Shown: positions 24,958 through 33,244 of the stretch, one piece after another
Numbering within the stretch: the first letter of the stretch is position 1
Layout: each line of letters begins with the position of its first letter
Assembly (NCBI RefSeq): GCF_000719115.1
Contig: NZ_JOEA01000020.1
Span: forward strand, 248,001 to 312,000
DNA: 64,000 nt
DNA from: Lentzea albidocapillata
Lineage (GTDB): Bacteria; Actinomycetota; Actinomycetes; Mycobacteriales; Pseudonocardiaceae
Direction of reading: 5' to 3'
Notes under the pieces: model-generated
Told to the model about the DNA's origin: nothing
Databases searched by the model: none
The model's input: the letters and a program-made list of their open reading frames with translations, nothing else
Made by a program: the position numbers and the translations under genes

Positions 24958-25125
24958 TCAGCGAGCCGCCACCGCCAAGGTCGTGATCAGCACGACGGCG
25001 CACACGCTCCAGCTCACCCACATCCAGTAGATGTGCATCGGCGTCGGCCCGGCGGCGTTCTGCCTGCCCCGGTCGTCCCACCACTCGACATACCGTTCGA
25101 GCCAGCGGATCGGGTTGAACGTCAC
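24958..25125 (-). CDS. small single-pass membrane protein, 55 aa
   Basis: GTG 25125 opens a short frame whose product begins VTFNPIRWLERYVEWWDDRG and ends in a TM helix (IYWMWVSWSVCAVVLITTLAV). It has an amphipathic Trp-rich N-terminus, a Pro/Gly turn (GPTP) and one helix. Third-base GC use is high, as in neighbouring genes, and AGGTTCGGG lies just upstream. It sits on the opposite strand between the sensor kinase and the S49 peptidase genes. Function unknown. Confidence 0.6.
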   Translation of the reverse strand: MTFNPIRWLERYVEWWDDRGRQNAAGPTPMHIYWMWVSWSVCAVVLITTLAVAAR

Positions 25126-25223
25126 GGCCCGAACCTAGCATCTTGTGTTCCAGGTCACGCGGGAGCAACCGACAGTGCGGTTGGGCTCCCGCGTGTCCGC
25201 AAAACGCACGTACTGTCGAGTAC

Positions 25224-26084
25224 ATGAGCGTCACGGACAAGATCGCGGCCCGGCTCCCGAGGGTCATGGACCGGGGTGAGCGGCCGCCGGTGGTCGCGGC
25301 GGTGCGGTTGCACGGGGTCATCACCCCGCAGTCCTCGCCTGTCGCGCGCAACACGATCAACCTCCAGAACGTCGAGTCGGCCATCAACCGGGCGTTCGAC
25401 AACGAGCGCCTGATCGCCGTGGCCCTGCTCATCAACTCTCCGGGCGGCGCGCCCACCCAGAGCGCCCTGATCGCCGAGCGCATCCGTGAGCTCGCCACCA
25501 AGAAGCACGTGCCCGTGCTCGCGTTCTGCGAGGACGTGGCGGCGTCCGGTGGCTACTGGCTGGCCTGCGCCGGCGACGAGATCTACGCGCACGGCACCTC
25601 TCTCGTGGGTTCCATCGGTGTCGTGAGCGCCGGATTCGGGCTCAACGGCCTGCTGGACAAGGCCGGTGTCGAGCGCCGCGTCTACACGGCCGGCGAGAAC
25701 AAGGTCCGGCTCGACCCGTTCCAGGCGGAGAAGCCCGAGGACGTCGAGTGGTTGAAGTCGCTGCACGCCGATCTGCACGAGCAGTTCAGGGCGTGGGTCA
25801 CCGAACGCCGCGGCGCCAAGCTCAAGAGCGAGGAAGACCTCTTCAGCGGCGAGATCTGGACCGGCACCAGGGCCCAGCAACTCGGCCTGATCGACGGCAT
25901 CGGCACCATCCGGACCGTCATCGCCAAGCGCTTCCCGGACGCCGAGCTCACGATCGCGGAGCCGCGCAAGCCGTTGCTGGCCAAGCTCGGGCTGACCGGG
26001 GCGTCCACCCGATCGGGCGATCTCGTGACGCAGGTGCTGGCGAGTGTCGAGGAACGTGCTCGCTGGTCCCGATTCGGGCTGTGA
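25224..26084 (+). CDS. S49 family peptidase (SppA/SohB-like)
   Basis: A 286-residue serine peptidase of the signal-peptide-peptidase A type. ALLINSPGGAPTQSALIAERI and CEDVAASGGYWLACAGDEIYA (nucleophile Ser in AASGGY) are the hallmark segments. GSIGVVSAGFGLNGLLDKAGVERRVYTAGENK and SGEIWTGTRAQQLGLIDGIG complete the fold. It is the short one-domain form with no clear signal anchor. ATG 25224 is preferred; upstream residues in the open frame are not family-like. Confidence 0.92.
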   Translation: MSVTDKIAARLPRVMDRGERPPVVAAVRLHGVITPQSSPVARNTINLQNVESAINRAFDNERLIAVALLINSPGGAPTQSALIAERIRELATKKHVPVLAFCEDVAASGGYWLACAGDEIYAHGTSLVGSIGVVSAGFGLNGLLDKAGVERRVYTAGENKVRLDPFQAEKPEDVEWLKSLHADLHEQFRAWVTERRGAKLKSEEDLFSGEIWTGTRAQQLGLIDGIGTIRTVIAKRFPDAELTIAEPRKPLLAKLGLTGASTRSGDLVTQVLASVEERARWSRFGL

Positions 26085-26147
26085 GCATCAGTTCGGTTTC
26101 ACAGGGCGTGTCGAGGCCTACCCCGGCGTAGACATGACCGCACATTG

Positions 26148-27014
26148 ATGGGCAAGATGCCCGACACAGTGAGTACCCATGACAACACCGGTCTCCTCGT
26201 CCTCGCAGTCGATGACGAGGCCCCTGGCCTGAGCGAGATCAAGTTCCTGCTCGAGAGCAGTCCTCACATCAGGCGCGTCCTCACGGCTTTCGACGCCGCC
26301 GAGGCTCTGCGCATCCTGAGGGGTGACTACGAGCAGGAGGTCATGGCGCGGACCAAGGCCGGCCTGCCGCCGGTCGACGCGGTGTTCGCGGACATCAACA
26401 TGCCCGGACTGTCCGGAATGGACCTCGCGCGGGTGCTCAGTGCGTTCCGGTATCCGCCCGCGCTGGTCTTCGTGACGGGTGTCGAGGAACGCGACGCGCT
26501 CGTCACGGCGTTCGACGTCGGCGCGCTCGACTTCATCAACAAGCCGATCAACGAGGAGCGCGTCCTCAAGGCGATCTCGCGGGTCGCGGATCGAGTGGGC
26601 CGCACAGCGGCGCCGGCGAACCCGTCGGGCCCGGCCGCGCAGAACCCCGCCGAACCGACCGACGACGAGGTCATCCCCGTCGAACTCGGCGGCACCATCA
26701 AGCTCGTGCCGCGCGCGTCCGTGCGGTACGTCGAGGCGCAGGGCGACTACGCCCGCCTCCACACGCAGGACGGCAGCCACCTCGTCCGCATCCCGCTCGC
26801 CCAGCTCGAAGAACGCTGGGCGAACGCGGGTTTCGTGCGCATCCACCGCTCGTACCTGGTGGCGTTGCCGCTGGTGAGCGAGCTGCGGATGACGGCGAAC
26901 GGCTACGCGGTCGTCATCGGCACCGGTGACGGTGCCAAGGAGCTCCCGGTGAGCCGCCGGCACACCAAGGAGCTCAAGGAACGGATCGTGCGACCGCCGA
27001 AGAGCGGCTGGTGA
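26148..27014 (+). CDS. LytTR-family response regulator
   Basis: A two-domain regulator. The CheY-like receiver (about 15-140) has LAVDDEAPG acidic residues and phospho-acceptor Asp in VDAVFADINMPGLSG. After a Pro/Ala linker, a LytTR DNA-binding domain (about 185-285) has VRYVEAQGDYARLHT and FVRIHRSYLVAL. Start candidates are ATG 26148, ATG 26157 and GTG 26169. It is the probable partner of the LytS-type kinase at 23462. It overlaps the following small membrane gene by 4 bp (GTGA), which leads into the symporter gene, the likely target. Confidence 0.93.
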   Translation: MGKMPDTVSTHDNTGLLVLAVDDEAPGLSEIKFLLESSPHIRRVLTAFDAAEALRILRGDYEQEVMARTKAGLPPVDAVFADINMPGLSGMDLARVLSAFRYPPALVFVTGVEERDALVTAFDVGALDFINKPINEERVLKAISRVADRVGRTAAPANPSGPAAQNPAEPTDDEVIPVELGGTIKLVPRASVRYVEAQGDYARLHTQDGSHLVRIPLAQLEERWANAGFVRIHRSYLVALPLVSELRMTANGYAVVIGTGDGAKELPVSRRHTKELKERIVRPPKSGW

Positions 27015-27439
27015 GCAGGCACGACGCGGGAAAGCCCGAGCCACCCGCCCGCGAGGCCTGGCTCGGCGAGCAGGGCAGCAGGCCTCGCCGCCGCAGGGTC
27101 GTGCTCGCGGACTCCACGAAGAAGAGCGGCAAGGCGTTACGAACGATCATCGAGCTGGAGGAGCAGACCAGCGTCGGTGAGAAGCTGGTCCGCGACCTCA
27201 TCCGGCAGCAGCTCAAGTCCGCGTTCGGGCTCGCGTTCGCCGTCCTGATCGGGATGTGCCTGCTCCCGATCACCTTCTACCTGGTCCCCTCGATCGGGGA
27301 ACTGAAGATCCTCGGCATTCCCATCCCGTGGCTCGTGCTCGGTCTCGCGCCCTTCCCGATCCTCTACGGCGTCGGGTGGGTCTTCCGCAGACAGGCCGAA
27401 CGGCACGAGCGCGACTTCGTGAACATGGTCGACCGCTGA
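27011..27439 (+). CDS. small two-TM membrane protein, symporter partner (DUF485-like)
   Basis: A 142-residue protein with a basic cytosolic start, a helical stretch (IIELEEQTSVGEKLVRDLIR) and two TM helices (about 70-90 and 100-120). GTG 27011 overlaps the response-regulator stop, and the symporter starts 1 bp after its stop. The layout matches the DUF485-type subunits that accompany acetate/solute symporters, though sequence similarity to DUF485 is weaker than in the protein at 29498. Confidence 0.82.
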   Translation: MSRHDAGKPEPPAREAWLGEQGSRPRRRRVVLADSTKKSGKALRTIIELEEQTSVGEKLVRDLIRQQLKSAFGLAFAVLIGMCLLPITFYLVPSIGELKILGIPIPWLVLGLAPFPILYGVGWVFRRQAERHERDFVNMVDR

Positions 27440-27440
27440 C

Positions 27441-29240
27441 ATGACCACCACCATCTGGAGCCTCAGCGCCATCGTTCTCGTGGCGGCCGTGACGTTCCTG
27501 CTCGGCTACGTCGGGTCGCGCAAGGCGAACACCACCCCGGACTTCCTGGTGGCGCGCCGCGCGATCCCGGCCACCCGCAACGCCGCCGCGATCTCCGGCG
27601 AGTACCTGTCCGCGGCGTCGTTCCTCGGTGTCGCCGGGCTCGTGCTCAAGGACGGCGTCGACGCGCTCTGGTACCCGATCGGCTTCACCGCCGGGTACCT
27701 CGCGCTGCTGCTGTTCGTCGCCGCACCGCTGCGCCGTTCCGGCGCGTACACGCTGCCGGACTTCGCCGAGGCCCGGCTGGGATCGGTGAACGTGCGGCAC
27801 TTCAGCACGTTCTTCGTGGTGTGCATCGGCGTGCTGTACCTCGTGCCGCAGCTGCAGTCCGCCGGCCTGACACTGACCACGATCACCGGCCTGCCCGCGT
27901 GGTTCGGCGGCCTGGTCGTCACGGTCATCGTGGTGGTCAACGTGCTGGGCGGCGGCATGCGCGCGATCACGCTCGTGCAGGCGTTCCAGTACTGGGGCAA
28001 GCTCTTCGCGATCGCCGCGCCCACGTTCGTGCTCTTCGTGGTGTTCCTGGCCTCTCCGGACCGCGGCACGCAGCCGCTCGGCGACGACGGTGTGATCAGG
28101 TTCCCGCAGGCCGAGAAGATCACCGTGGCCGAGCAGGTCGTGAAGGTCCGGGTCGACGAGCCGCTGACGTTGAAGGTGAGCGGCCAGATCGACGGCAGGG
28201 ACGCGGACGGGCCGGTGTTCTGGGGCCGCGGCGTCTACGAGCTGAGTCCCGGCACGACGCTGGAGTTCACCGCGGGCAGCCCGGTGCCGGTGGTCGACGG
28301 CTCGCCGACGACGAACCGTGACTGGTCGCGCCCGCAGACCGGCGGCATCTCCGAGCTGATCAGGACGTACTCGCTGATCTTCGCGACGTTCCTCGGCACG
28401 ATGGGCCTGCCGCACGTCCTGGTGCGCTTCTACACCAACCCGGACGGCAAGGCGGCCCGGCGCACGGCGTTGCACGTGCTCTACCTGCTGGGACTGTTCT
28501 ACATCTTCCCGACGGTGCTGGGCGTGCTGTCGAAGCTGTACCTGCCGCAGTTGCTGGTGAACGGGAAGACCGACGCGGCGGTGCTGATGCTGCCCGAGAC
28601 GATGCTGCCGAACCTGGGCGGTCAGATCGTCGGCGCGATCGTCGCGGCGGGCGCGTTCGCGGCGTTCCTGTCGACCTCCTCGGGACTCGTCGTGTCGGTC
28701 GCCGGGGTGGTCTCGACGGACATCATGCCGGGCAAGGTTCGTGACTTCCGGTGGGCGACCGTGTTCACCGGACTCGTCGCGATCGGTCTCGCCCTGCTGC
28801 TGCCGCGCTCCGACGCGTCACTGACCGTGGCCATGTCCTTCGCCCTGGCGGCGTCGACGTTCTGCCCGCTTCTGGTTCTCGGCATCTGGTGGCGAGGACT
28901 CACCTGGGTGGGCGCCGTCTGCGGCCTCGTGGTCGGCGGCGGCCTGGTCATCTCCGCTCAGGCCGTCAGCGTCGTGAGCTCCTACACCGGCCGCTGGGCG
29001 CCCGCGTTCATCACCCAGCCTGCGCTGATCACGGTGCCGGTGGCGTTCATCGTCATGATCATGGTCAGCAAGGCGACGCGCAGACGGGTTCCGGCGGACG
29101 TCAGCCAGATCCTGCTCCGGCTGCACGCGCCCGACCCGCTCGGCTTCATCCAGGACCGCTCCATCGCCCGCTTCGGCACCGCCGAGGAGAAGGCCCGGTT
29201 GGCGGACGACAAGCGCAGGGGAGCTGGTCGAACACGGTGA
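27441..29240 (+). CDS. sodium:solute symporter (monocarboxylate type) with extracytoplasmic insert
   Basis: A 599-residue SSS-family transporter with about 13 TM helices, related to ActP/MctC carriers for acetate, propionate or pyruvate. Family landmarks are FLVARRAIPATRNAAAISGEYLSAASFLG, GGGMRAITLVQAFQYWGK and GTMGLPHVLVRFYTNPDGKAAR. Between these, about residues 205-300 form a soluble insert (SPDRGTQPLGDDGV to NRDWSRPQTGGIS) not found in standard ActP. It resembles a small beta domain facing outside. The gene is in one operon with the LytTR regulator. Confidence 0.92.
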   Translation: MTTTIWSLSAIVLVAAVTFLLGYVGSRKANTTPDFLVARRAIPATRNAAAISGEYLSAASFLGVAGLVLKDGVDALWYPIGFTAGYLALLLFVAAPLRRSGAYTLPDFAEARLGSVNVRHFSTFFVVCIGVLYLVPQLQSAGLTLTTITGLPAWFGGLVVTVIVVVNVLGGGMRAITLVQAFQYWGKLFAIAAPTFVLFVVFLASPDRGTQPLGDDGVIRFPQAEKITVAEQVVKVRVDEPLTLKVSGQIDGRDADGPVFWGRGVYELSPGTTLEFTAGSPVPVVDGSPTTNRDWSRPQTGGISELIRTYSLIFATFLGTMGLPHVLVRFYTNPDGKAARRTALHVLYLLGLFYIFPTVLGVLSKLYLPQLLVNGKTDAAVLMLPETMLPNLGGQIVGAIVAAGAFAAFLSTSSGLVVSVAGVVSTDIMPGKVRDFRWATVFTGLVAIGLALLLPRSDASLTVAMSFALAASTFCPLLVLGIWWRGLTWVGAVCGLVVGGGLVISAQAVSVVSSYTGRWAPAFITQPALITVPVAFIVMIMVSKATRRRVPADVSQILLRLHAPDPLGFIQDRSIARFGTAEEKARLADDKRRGAGRTR

Positions 29241-29447
29241 GTAGCCATCGTTTCAAATGGGTGAAAGTTGGTCACTCGAATCGGTGAACGGTAAACAAGA
29301 TCACGCAGGGTGCTGTTCGTCTACGCATACTGACCGCTCGTCGCATCACCCGACTGCTGGGCGCAACGGCACGATCGGGGACTTACCTGAGTGACTCAAG
29401 TCTCCATACGGTCTCGACCAAGAACAGACCGCACCTGGAGGCATTAC
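29241..29447 (+). promoter_or_regulatory. promoter region of the second symporter operon
   Basis: No gene is visible. The stretch contains an inverted repeat CGGTCT-N11-AGACCG (about 29410-29432) just ahead of a strong ribosome site (CTGGAGG at 29434-29440), placing it near the transcription start. It is the natural place for LytTR-regulator binding, but I could not identify canonical LytTR repeats by eye. Confidence 0.35.
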
Positions 29448-29501
29448 GTGCACGTCACGTTGCTGACACCTACGACGAGTACCGCGAGGAGGGGCCTGTG
29501 A
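29448..29501 (+). CDS. putative 17-aa leader peptide overlapping the DUF485 start
   Basis: GTG 29448 has GGAGG 7 nt upstream and encodes MHVTLLTPTTSTARRGL. Its stop TGA overlaps the GTG start of the next gene (CTGTGA). The strong ribosome site and exact coupling suggest a translated leader that controls the symporter operon. Its reality cannot be proven from sequence. Confidence 0.4.
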   Translation: MHVTLLTPTTSTARRGL

Positions 29502-29848
29502 ACACCGCCGATCACACCCCGTCTGAGTCGGCCCCAGACGCGCAGAACTGGGCCGACGTACAAGCGAGCGATGACTTCAAAGAGCTGAAGCACCGACTGC
29601 GAAAGTTCGTGTTCCCCGTCACCGGACTGTTCCTAGCGTGGTACCTGCTGTACGTACTGCTCGCGGACTACGCGCACGGCTTCATGTCCACCAAGGTGTT
29701 CGGCAACATCAACGTCGGGCTCATCTTCGGCCTGCTGCAGTTCGTGTCGACGTTCGTCATCACGACGCTGTACGTGCGGCACGCGAACAAGAACCTCGAC
29801 CCGCTGGCGGAGAAGCTCCGCAACGAGATCGAGGGAGACGGCAAGTGA
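29498..29848 (+). CDS. DUF485 family inner-membrane protein (YjcH-like)
   Basis: A 116-residue protein with two TM helices (FPVTGLFLAWYLLYVLLADY and VGLIFGLLQFVSTFVITTLYV) and the DUF485 pattern: an SDDFKELKHRLRKFVFP start, then ANKNLDPLAEKLRNEIEG at the end. DUF485 proteins are encoded beside ActP-type acetate symporters, as here (GTGA overlap with the next gene). GTG 29498 follows GAGGGG. Confidence 0.93.
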   Translation: MNTADHTPSESAPDAQNWADVQASDDFKELKHRLRKFVFPVTGLFLAWYLLYVLLADYAHGFMSTKVFGNINVGLIFGLLQFVSTFVITTLYVRHANKNLDPLAEKLRNEIEGDGK

Positions 29849-31437
29849 ACGAGTCCAGCCCGATCCTCAACATCAGCATCTTCGGTGTCTTCGTCCTGAT
29901 CACGCTGTTCGTGGTCATCCGGGCGAGCCGGAACAACAAGACCGCCGCCGACTACCTGGCCGCCGGTCGTGCGTTCACGGGTCCCCAGAACGGCATCGCG
30001 ATCGCGGGTGACTACCTCTCGGCCGCGTCGTTCCTCGGCATCGCGGGCGCCATCGCGCTCAACGGCTACGACGGCTTCCTGTACTCGATCGGCTTCCTGG
30101 TGGCGTGGCTCATCGCGCTGCTGCTGGTCGCCGAACTGCTGCGCAACACCGGCAAGTACACGATGGGCGACGTGCTGAGCTTCCGGATGCGCCAGCGTCC
30201 GGTCCGTGCCGCCGCCGCCACGTCGACGATGGCCGTCTCGTTCTTCTACCTGCTGGCCCAGATGGCCGGTGCCGGTGGTCTCGTCGCCCTGCTGCTCGGC
30301 ATCACGGGCTCCGGCGGCCAGGCGATCGTCATCGCCGTGGTCGGCGCCCTCATGATCGCCTACGTCCTCATCGGCGGCATGAAGGGCACCACCTGGGTGC
30401 AGATCATCAAGGCGGTCCTGCTGATCGCCGGTGCCGGCATCATGACCGTCTGGGTGCTCGGCAAGTACGGCTTCAACCTCTCGACCCTGCTCGGTGCCGC
30501 TGTCGACGCCGCGCCGAAGGCGGGCGAGAAGCTCCTGGGCCCGGGCCTGCAGTACGGCAAGACCGGCGTCAGCAAGCTGGACTTCCTCTCGCTGGCACTG
30601 GCCCTGGTCCTCGGCACCGCGGGTCTGCCGCACATCCTGATGCGCTTCTACACCGTGCCTACGGCGAAGGAAGCCCGTCGCTCGGTCGTGTGGGCCATCT
30701 GGCTGATCGGCATCTTCTACCTGTTCACCCTGGTCCTGGGCTACGGCGCCGGCGCGCTCGTCGGTCCGGACGCGATCAACGCGGCACCCGGCAAGGCCAA
30801 CTCGGCCGCCCCGCTGCTCGCGCTGGAACTGGGTGGCCCGATCCTGCTCGGCCTGATCGCGGCCGTCGCCTTCGCGACGATCCTCGCGGTCGTGGCGGGC
30901 TTGACGATCACGGCGTCGGCGTCGTTCGCACACGACATCTACGCCAACATCATCAAGAAGGGCAAGGAGGAGGACAAGGACTCCGAGGTCAAGGTCGCTC
31001 GCCTCACCGCGATCGTCATCGGTCTCGTGTCCATCGGTGGCGGCATCATCGCCAACGGCCAGAACATCGCGTTCCTCGTGGCACTGGCCTTCGCGGTCGC
31101 CGCCTCGGCGAACCTGCCGACGATCCTCTACTCGCTGTTCTGGAAGAGGTTCAACACCTCGGGCGCGCTGTGGAGCATCTACGGCGGTCTGATCGTGACG
31201 ATCACGCTGATCATCCTGTCGCCCGCCGTCTCCGGCTCGCCGACCTCGATGTTCAAGAACGCCGACTTCGCGCTCTTCCCGCTGTCGAACCCCGGCATCG
31301 TGTCGATCCCGGTCGCGTTCCTGCTCGGCTACGTCGGCCACGCCCCCGTACAACCAGTACGAGAACGTGGGGGCGACACCACGATGCACCCGTCTGACCG
31401 CGAATTCCCCCGGCAACGTTCCGGGCCACACCACTAG
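29845..31437 (+). CDS. cation/acetate-type sodium:solute symporter
   Basis: A 530-residue SSS-family carrier with about 13 TM helices, closest in style to ActP/MctC. Features are AADYLAAGRAFTGPQNGIAIAGDYLSAASFLG, GGMKGTTWVQIIKAVLLI, GTAGLPHILMRFYTVPTAKEAR and ITASASFAHDIYANIIKKGKEED. GTG 29845 overlaps the DUF485 stop. The last about 30 residues (HAPVQPVRERGG onward) do not look like the usual ActP tail, so a late frameshift is possible, although the core is intact. It probably imports acetate, propionate or pyruvate. A hairpin terminator follows. Confidence 0.92.
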   Translation: MNESSPILNISIFGVFVLITLFVVIRASRNNKTAADYLAAGRAFTGPQNGIAIAGDYLSAASFLGIAGAIALNGYDGFLYSIGFLVAWLIALLLVAELLRNTGKYTMGDVLSFRMRQRPVRAAAATSTMAVSFFYLLAQMAGAGGLVALLLGITGSGGQAIVIAVVGALMIAYVLIGGMKGTTWVQIIKAVLLIAGAGIMTVWVLGKYGFNLSTLLGAAVDAAPKAGEKLLGPGLQYGKTGVSKLDFLSLALALVLGTAGLPHILMRFYTVPTAKEARRSVVWAIWLIGIFYLFTLVLGYGAGALVGPDAINAAPGKANSAAPLLALELGGPILLGLIAAVAFATILAVVAGLTITASASFAHDIYANIIKKGKEEDKDSEVKVARLTAIVIGLVSIGGGIIANGQNIAFLVALAFAVAASANLPTILYSLFWKRFNTSGALWSIYGGLIVTITLIILSPAVSGSPTSMFKNADFALFPLSNPGIVSIPVAFLLGYVGHAPVQPVRERGGDTTMHPSDREFPRQRSGPHH

Positions 31438-31452
31438 TTCCTGTTCGACGAG

Positions 31453-31486
31453 AACGGGCCGTCCCTCACGGGGGCGGCCCGTTTTT
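31453..31486 (+). terminator. rho-independent terminator of the symporter operon
   Basis: AACGGGCCG and CGGCCCGTT form a stem around GTCCCTCACGGGGG-type loop sequence, followed directly by a T-run (GTTTTTC). It lies 16 bp after the symporter stop. Confidence 0.85.
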
Positions 31487-31555
31487 CGTGCGTGCAACCT
31501 CTCGCGGGTCGCTCGCGTATTGAATGTGAACGCGGCACAAGCTTGGGGGACCGGA

Positions 31556-32041
31556 GTGCGACGGGACGAGGAGTTCTCTGAGTTCTTCACGAGCAGGTTC
31601 GACTGGGCCCGGCGCACGGCGTACGCGTTGTGCGGCGACTGGTCGGAAGCGGAAGAACTGGCCCAGAACGCGTTCGTGAAGGCGTACGCGAAGTGGCCGA
31701 ACATCCGGCGCGAAACAGCGGAGGGGTATGTCCGCACCATCGTGACGCGCCTGTTCCTCGACAGCAGGCGCCGGCGCCGTGAGGACGCGGTCGCCGACCT
31801 GCCCGACCGCGGGGTGAGCGGCGGTTACCTCGATCCCGATGCCCGGCTGTTCACGGCGTTGCGGCAGGTGCCACCGAAGCAGCGGGCAACACTCGTACTC
31901 CGTTACGTGCACGATCTGTCCATCGAACAGACGGCCGCTGAGCTGGGCTGTTCGACGGGCAACGTGAAGAGTCAGACGGCCAGAGGCTTGGTGACGCTCC
32001 GCGAGGCGTACGGCGAGCCGATCAACTCGGAGAGTGCCTGA
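31556..32041 (+). CDS. SigE-family RNA polymerase sigma factor
   Basis: A 161-residue ECF sigma factor from GTG 31556, which has GGGGGA 6 nt upstream. Region 2 is EFFTSRFDWARRTAYALCGDW and EAEELAQNAFVKAYAKW; region 4 is LPPKQ-like VPPKQRATLVLRYVHDLSIEQTA followed by CSTGNVKSQTARGL. It directs polymerase to a small regulon under envelope or other stress. The stop overlaps the start of the next gene (TGATG), which is its probable anti-sigma factor. Confidence 0.93.
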   Translation: MRRDEEFSEFFTSRFDWARRTAYALCGDWSEAEELAQNAFVKAYAKWPNIRRETAEGYVRTIVTRLFLDSRRRRREDAVADLPDRGVSGGYLDPDARLFTALRQVPPKQRATLVLRYVHDLSIEQTAAELGCSTGNVKSQTARGLVTLREAYGEPINSESA

Positions 32042-32844
32042 TGAACATCGAGGAAGAGCTGCGCGGAGCTCTCGACGTGTCCGCGCCTCCACCGATGACG
32101 ACCTTGGACGATGTGCTCAGGCGCGGAAAGCGCCGGGTGTACGCCAAGCGCGGTGGTGCGGCGTTCAGCGCCCTGGCGGTCGTCGCCCTGATCGGGCTGG
32201 CGACCATCATCCGGCCGGTGACGGATTCGGTGCCCCCCGCCCTCTCTCCGCCCTGGGAGATGACACCGCTCAGCACCCCGGCGCGGGTCCCCCTCGACGG
32301 CAGTTGCGCCGAGGTCCAACGCACGAAGCCGCTGACCGTGGCGTTCGGCGATGCGGCGTTCGATGCGGGAAACCTCGCGAACCTCGTGAAGAACATGGGG
32401 GTGGAGCTGCCCGCGGTGCAGGTCGGCGAGGCGCAGGCGCGGAACAACGAAGCCGTCCTCAACGTCCGGGACGGACGTGGTGAAGGTTCTCTCCGGTTGT
32501 GGGTCGGCAAGTTCGCGGGCACACCGGTCGAAGCCGCCGACGACGGTCTCTGGGACTACGGCCTGTGCTCACCCGGCATGCGGGGCGTGCTGCCGGACGG
32601 CACCGTCCTGCAACTGCAACCACAGCACAGCCTCGACGCGGCGGCGGCATTCGCGCAGGTGCTGTTCGTGTACCGGGCGGACGGGTCCGTCTACCGCATC
32701 CAGCAGGCGAACTCCACACTCAAGCTCCTGAGCGCAGGCACCAGCTCCGAGCGCCGGGAACTCGTGCTGACCGACCAGGTGACGTTGCCGTTGACCGACG
32801 AACAGATGGGAAAGCTCGGGCTCGCCGTCGCGGAGGGAGTCTGA
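32041..32844 (+). CDS. membrane protein, probable anti-sigma factor of the 31556 sigma
   Basis: A 267-residue protein with a cytosolic N-terminus of about 40 residues (EEELRGALDVSAPPPMTTLDDVLRRGKRR), one TM helix (FSALAVVALIGLATII) and a large extracytoplasmic domain with paired Cys (GSCAEV, GLCSPG). This layout and the 1 bp overlap with the sigma gene support an anti-sigma role. No zinc-finger motif is visible, as in many partners of SigE-family factors. Confidence 0.78.
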   Translation: MNIEEELRGALDVSAPPPMTTLDDVLRRGKRRVYAKRGGAAFSALAVVALIGLATIIRPVTDSVPPALSPPWEMTPLSTPARVPLDGSCAEVQRTKPLTVAFGDAAFDAGNLANLVKNMGVELPAVQVGEAQARNNEAVLNVRDGRGEGSLRLWVGKFAGTPVEAADDGLWDYGLCSPGMRGVLPDGTVLQLQPQHSLDAAAAFAQVLFVYRADGSVYRIQQANSTLKLLSAGTSSERRELVLTDQVTLPLTDEQMGKLGLAVAEGV

Positions 32845-32845
32845 G

Positions 32846-32897
32846 GATGTCCCGTGCCGGAGGTTCACGTCCGTGCAACCTCCGGCATGGGAACATC
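32846..32897. terminator. long imperfect inverted repeat between operons
   Basis: GATGTCCCGTGCCGGAGGTT (32846-32865) pairs with AACCTCCGGCATGGGAACATC (32877-32897) with one mismatch and one bulge, giving a stem of about 19 bp around an 11 nt loop. It has no T-run. It starts 1 bp after the sigma/anti-sigma operon and probably ends it. Confidence 0.6.
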
Positions 32898-32903
32898 TGA
32901 GGC

Positions 32904-33242
32904 GTGACTGTTCCAAGCGTGGAGATCGCCGACGTGCCGGCGCAGCTGCCCGAGGGCGCCGTTCTGCTGGACGTGCGCGAGCAGGACGAGTGGGACGCCG
33001 GCCACGCCCCCGGCGCGCTGCACGTCCCCATGAGCGAGATCGGTGCCCGGCTCGCCGAGGTGCCGAACGACGTGCAGCTCTACGTCGTGTGCCGTGCCGG
33101 TGGCCGTTCCGCCCGCGTGACCCAGTACCTCAACGAGAACGGCTGGGAGGCCGTCAACGTCGAGGGCGGCATGCAGCACTGGGAAGCCGCCGGTCGTCCG
33201 CTCGAGGGCGGCGCCGACGGCATGGCACCCGAGGTCATCTGA
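32904..33242 (+). CDS. rhodanese-like sulfurtransferase
   Basis: A single-domain 112-residue rhodanese. The catalytic loop is CRAGGRSAR with active Cys near residue 64, preceded by LLDVREQDEWDAGHAPGALHVP and followed by GMQHWEAAGRPL, all standard. It transfers sulfane sulfur in the cytosol. GTG 32904 is the start. It is followed at 2 bp by the DUF4328 gene. Confidence 0.93.
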   Translation: MTVPSVEIADVPAQLPEGAVLLDVREQDEWDAGHAPGALHVPMSEIGARLAEVPNDVQLYVVCRAGGRSARVTQYLNENGWEAVNVEGGMQHWEAAGRPLEGGADGMAPEVI

Positions 33243-33244
33243 TC

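Noticed and set aside
24824..25030. Plus-strand ORF of 68 codons with Ser/Ala-rich product.
   Set aside because: No ribosome site or domain; the minus strand carries a more convincing 55-aa membrane protein in part of it.
31330..31437. Frameshift at the end of the acetate symporter.
   Set aside because: The core is intact and the alternative frame gives no recognisable family tail, so only the odd tail is noted.
29668..31740. A 690-codon minus-strand frame opposite the acetate symporter.
   Set aside because: Composition is Asp/Arg/Gly/His-rich without motifs; the plus strand encodes an unmistakable SSS carrier.
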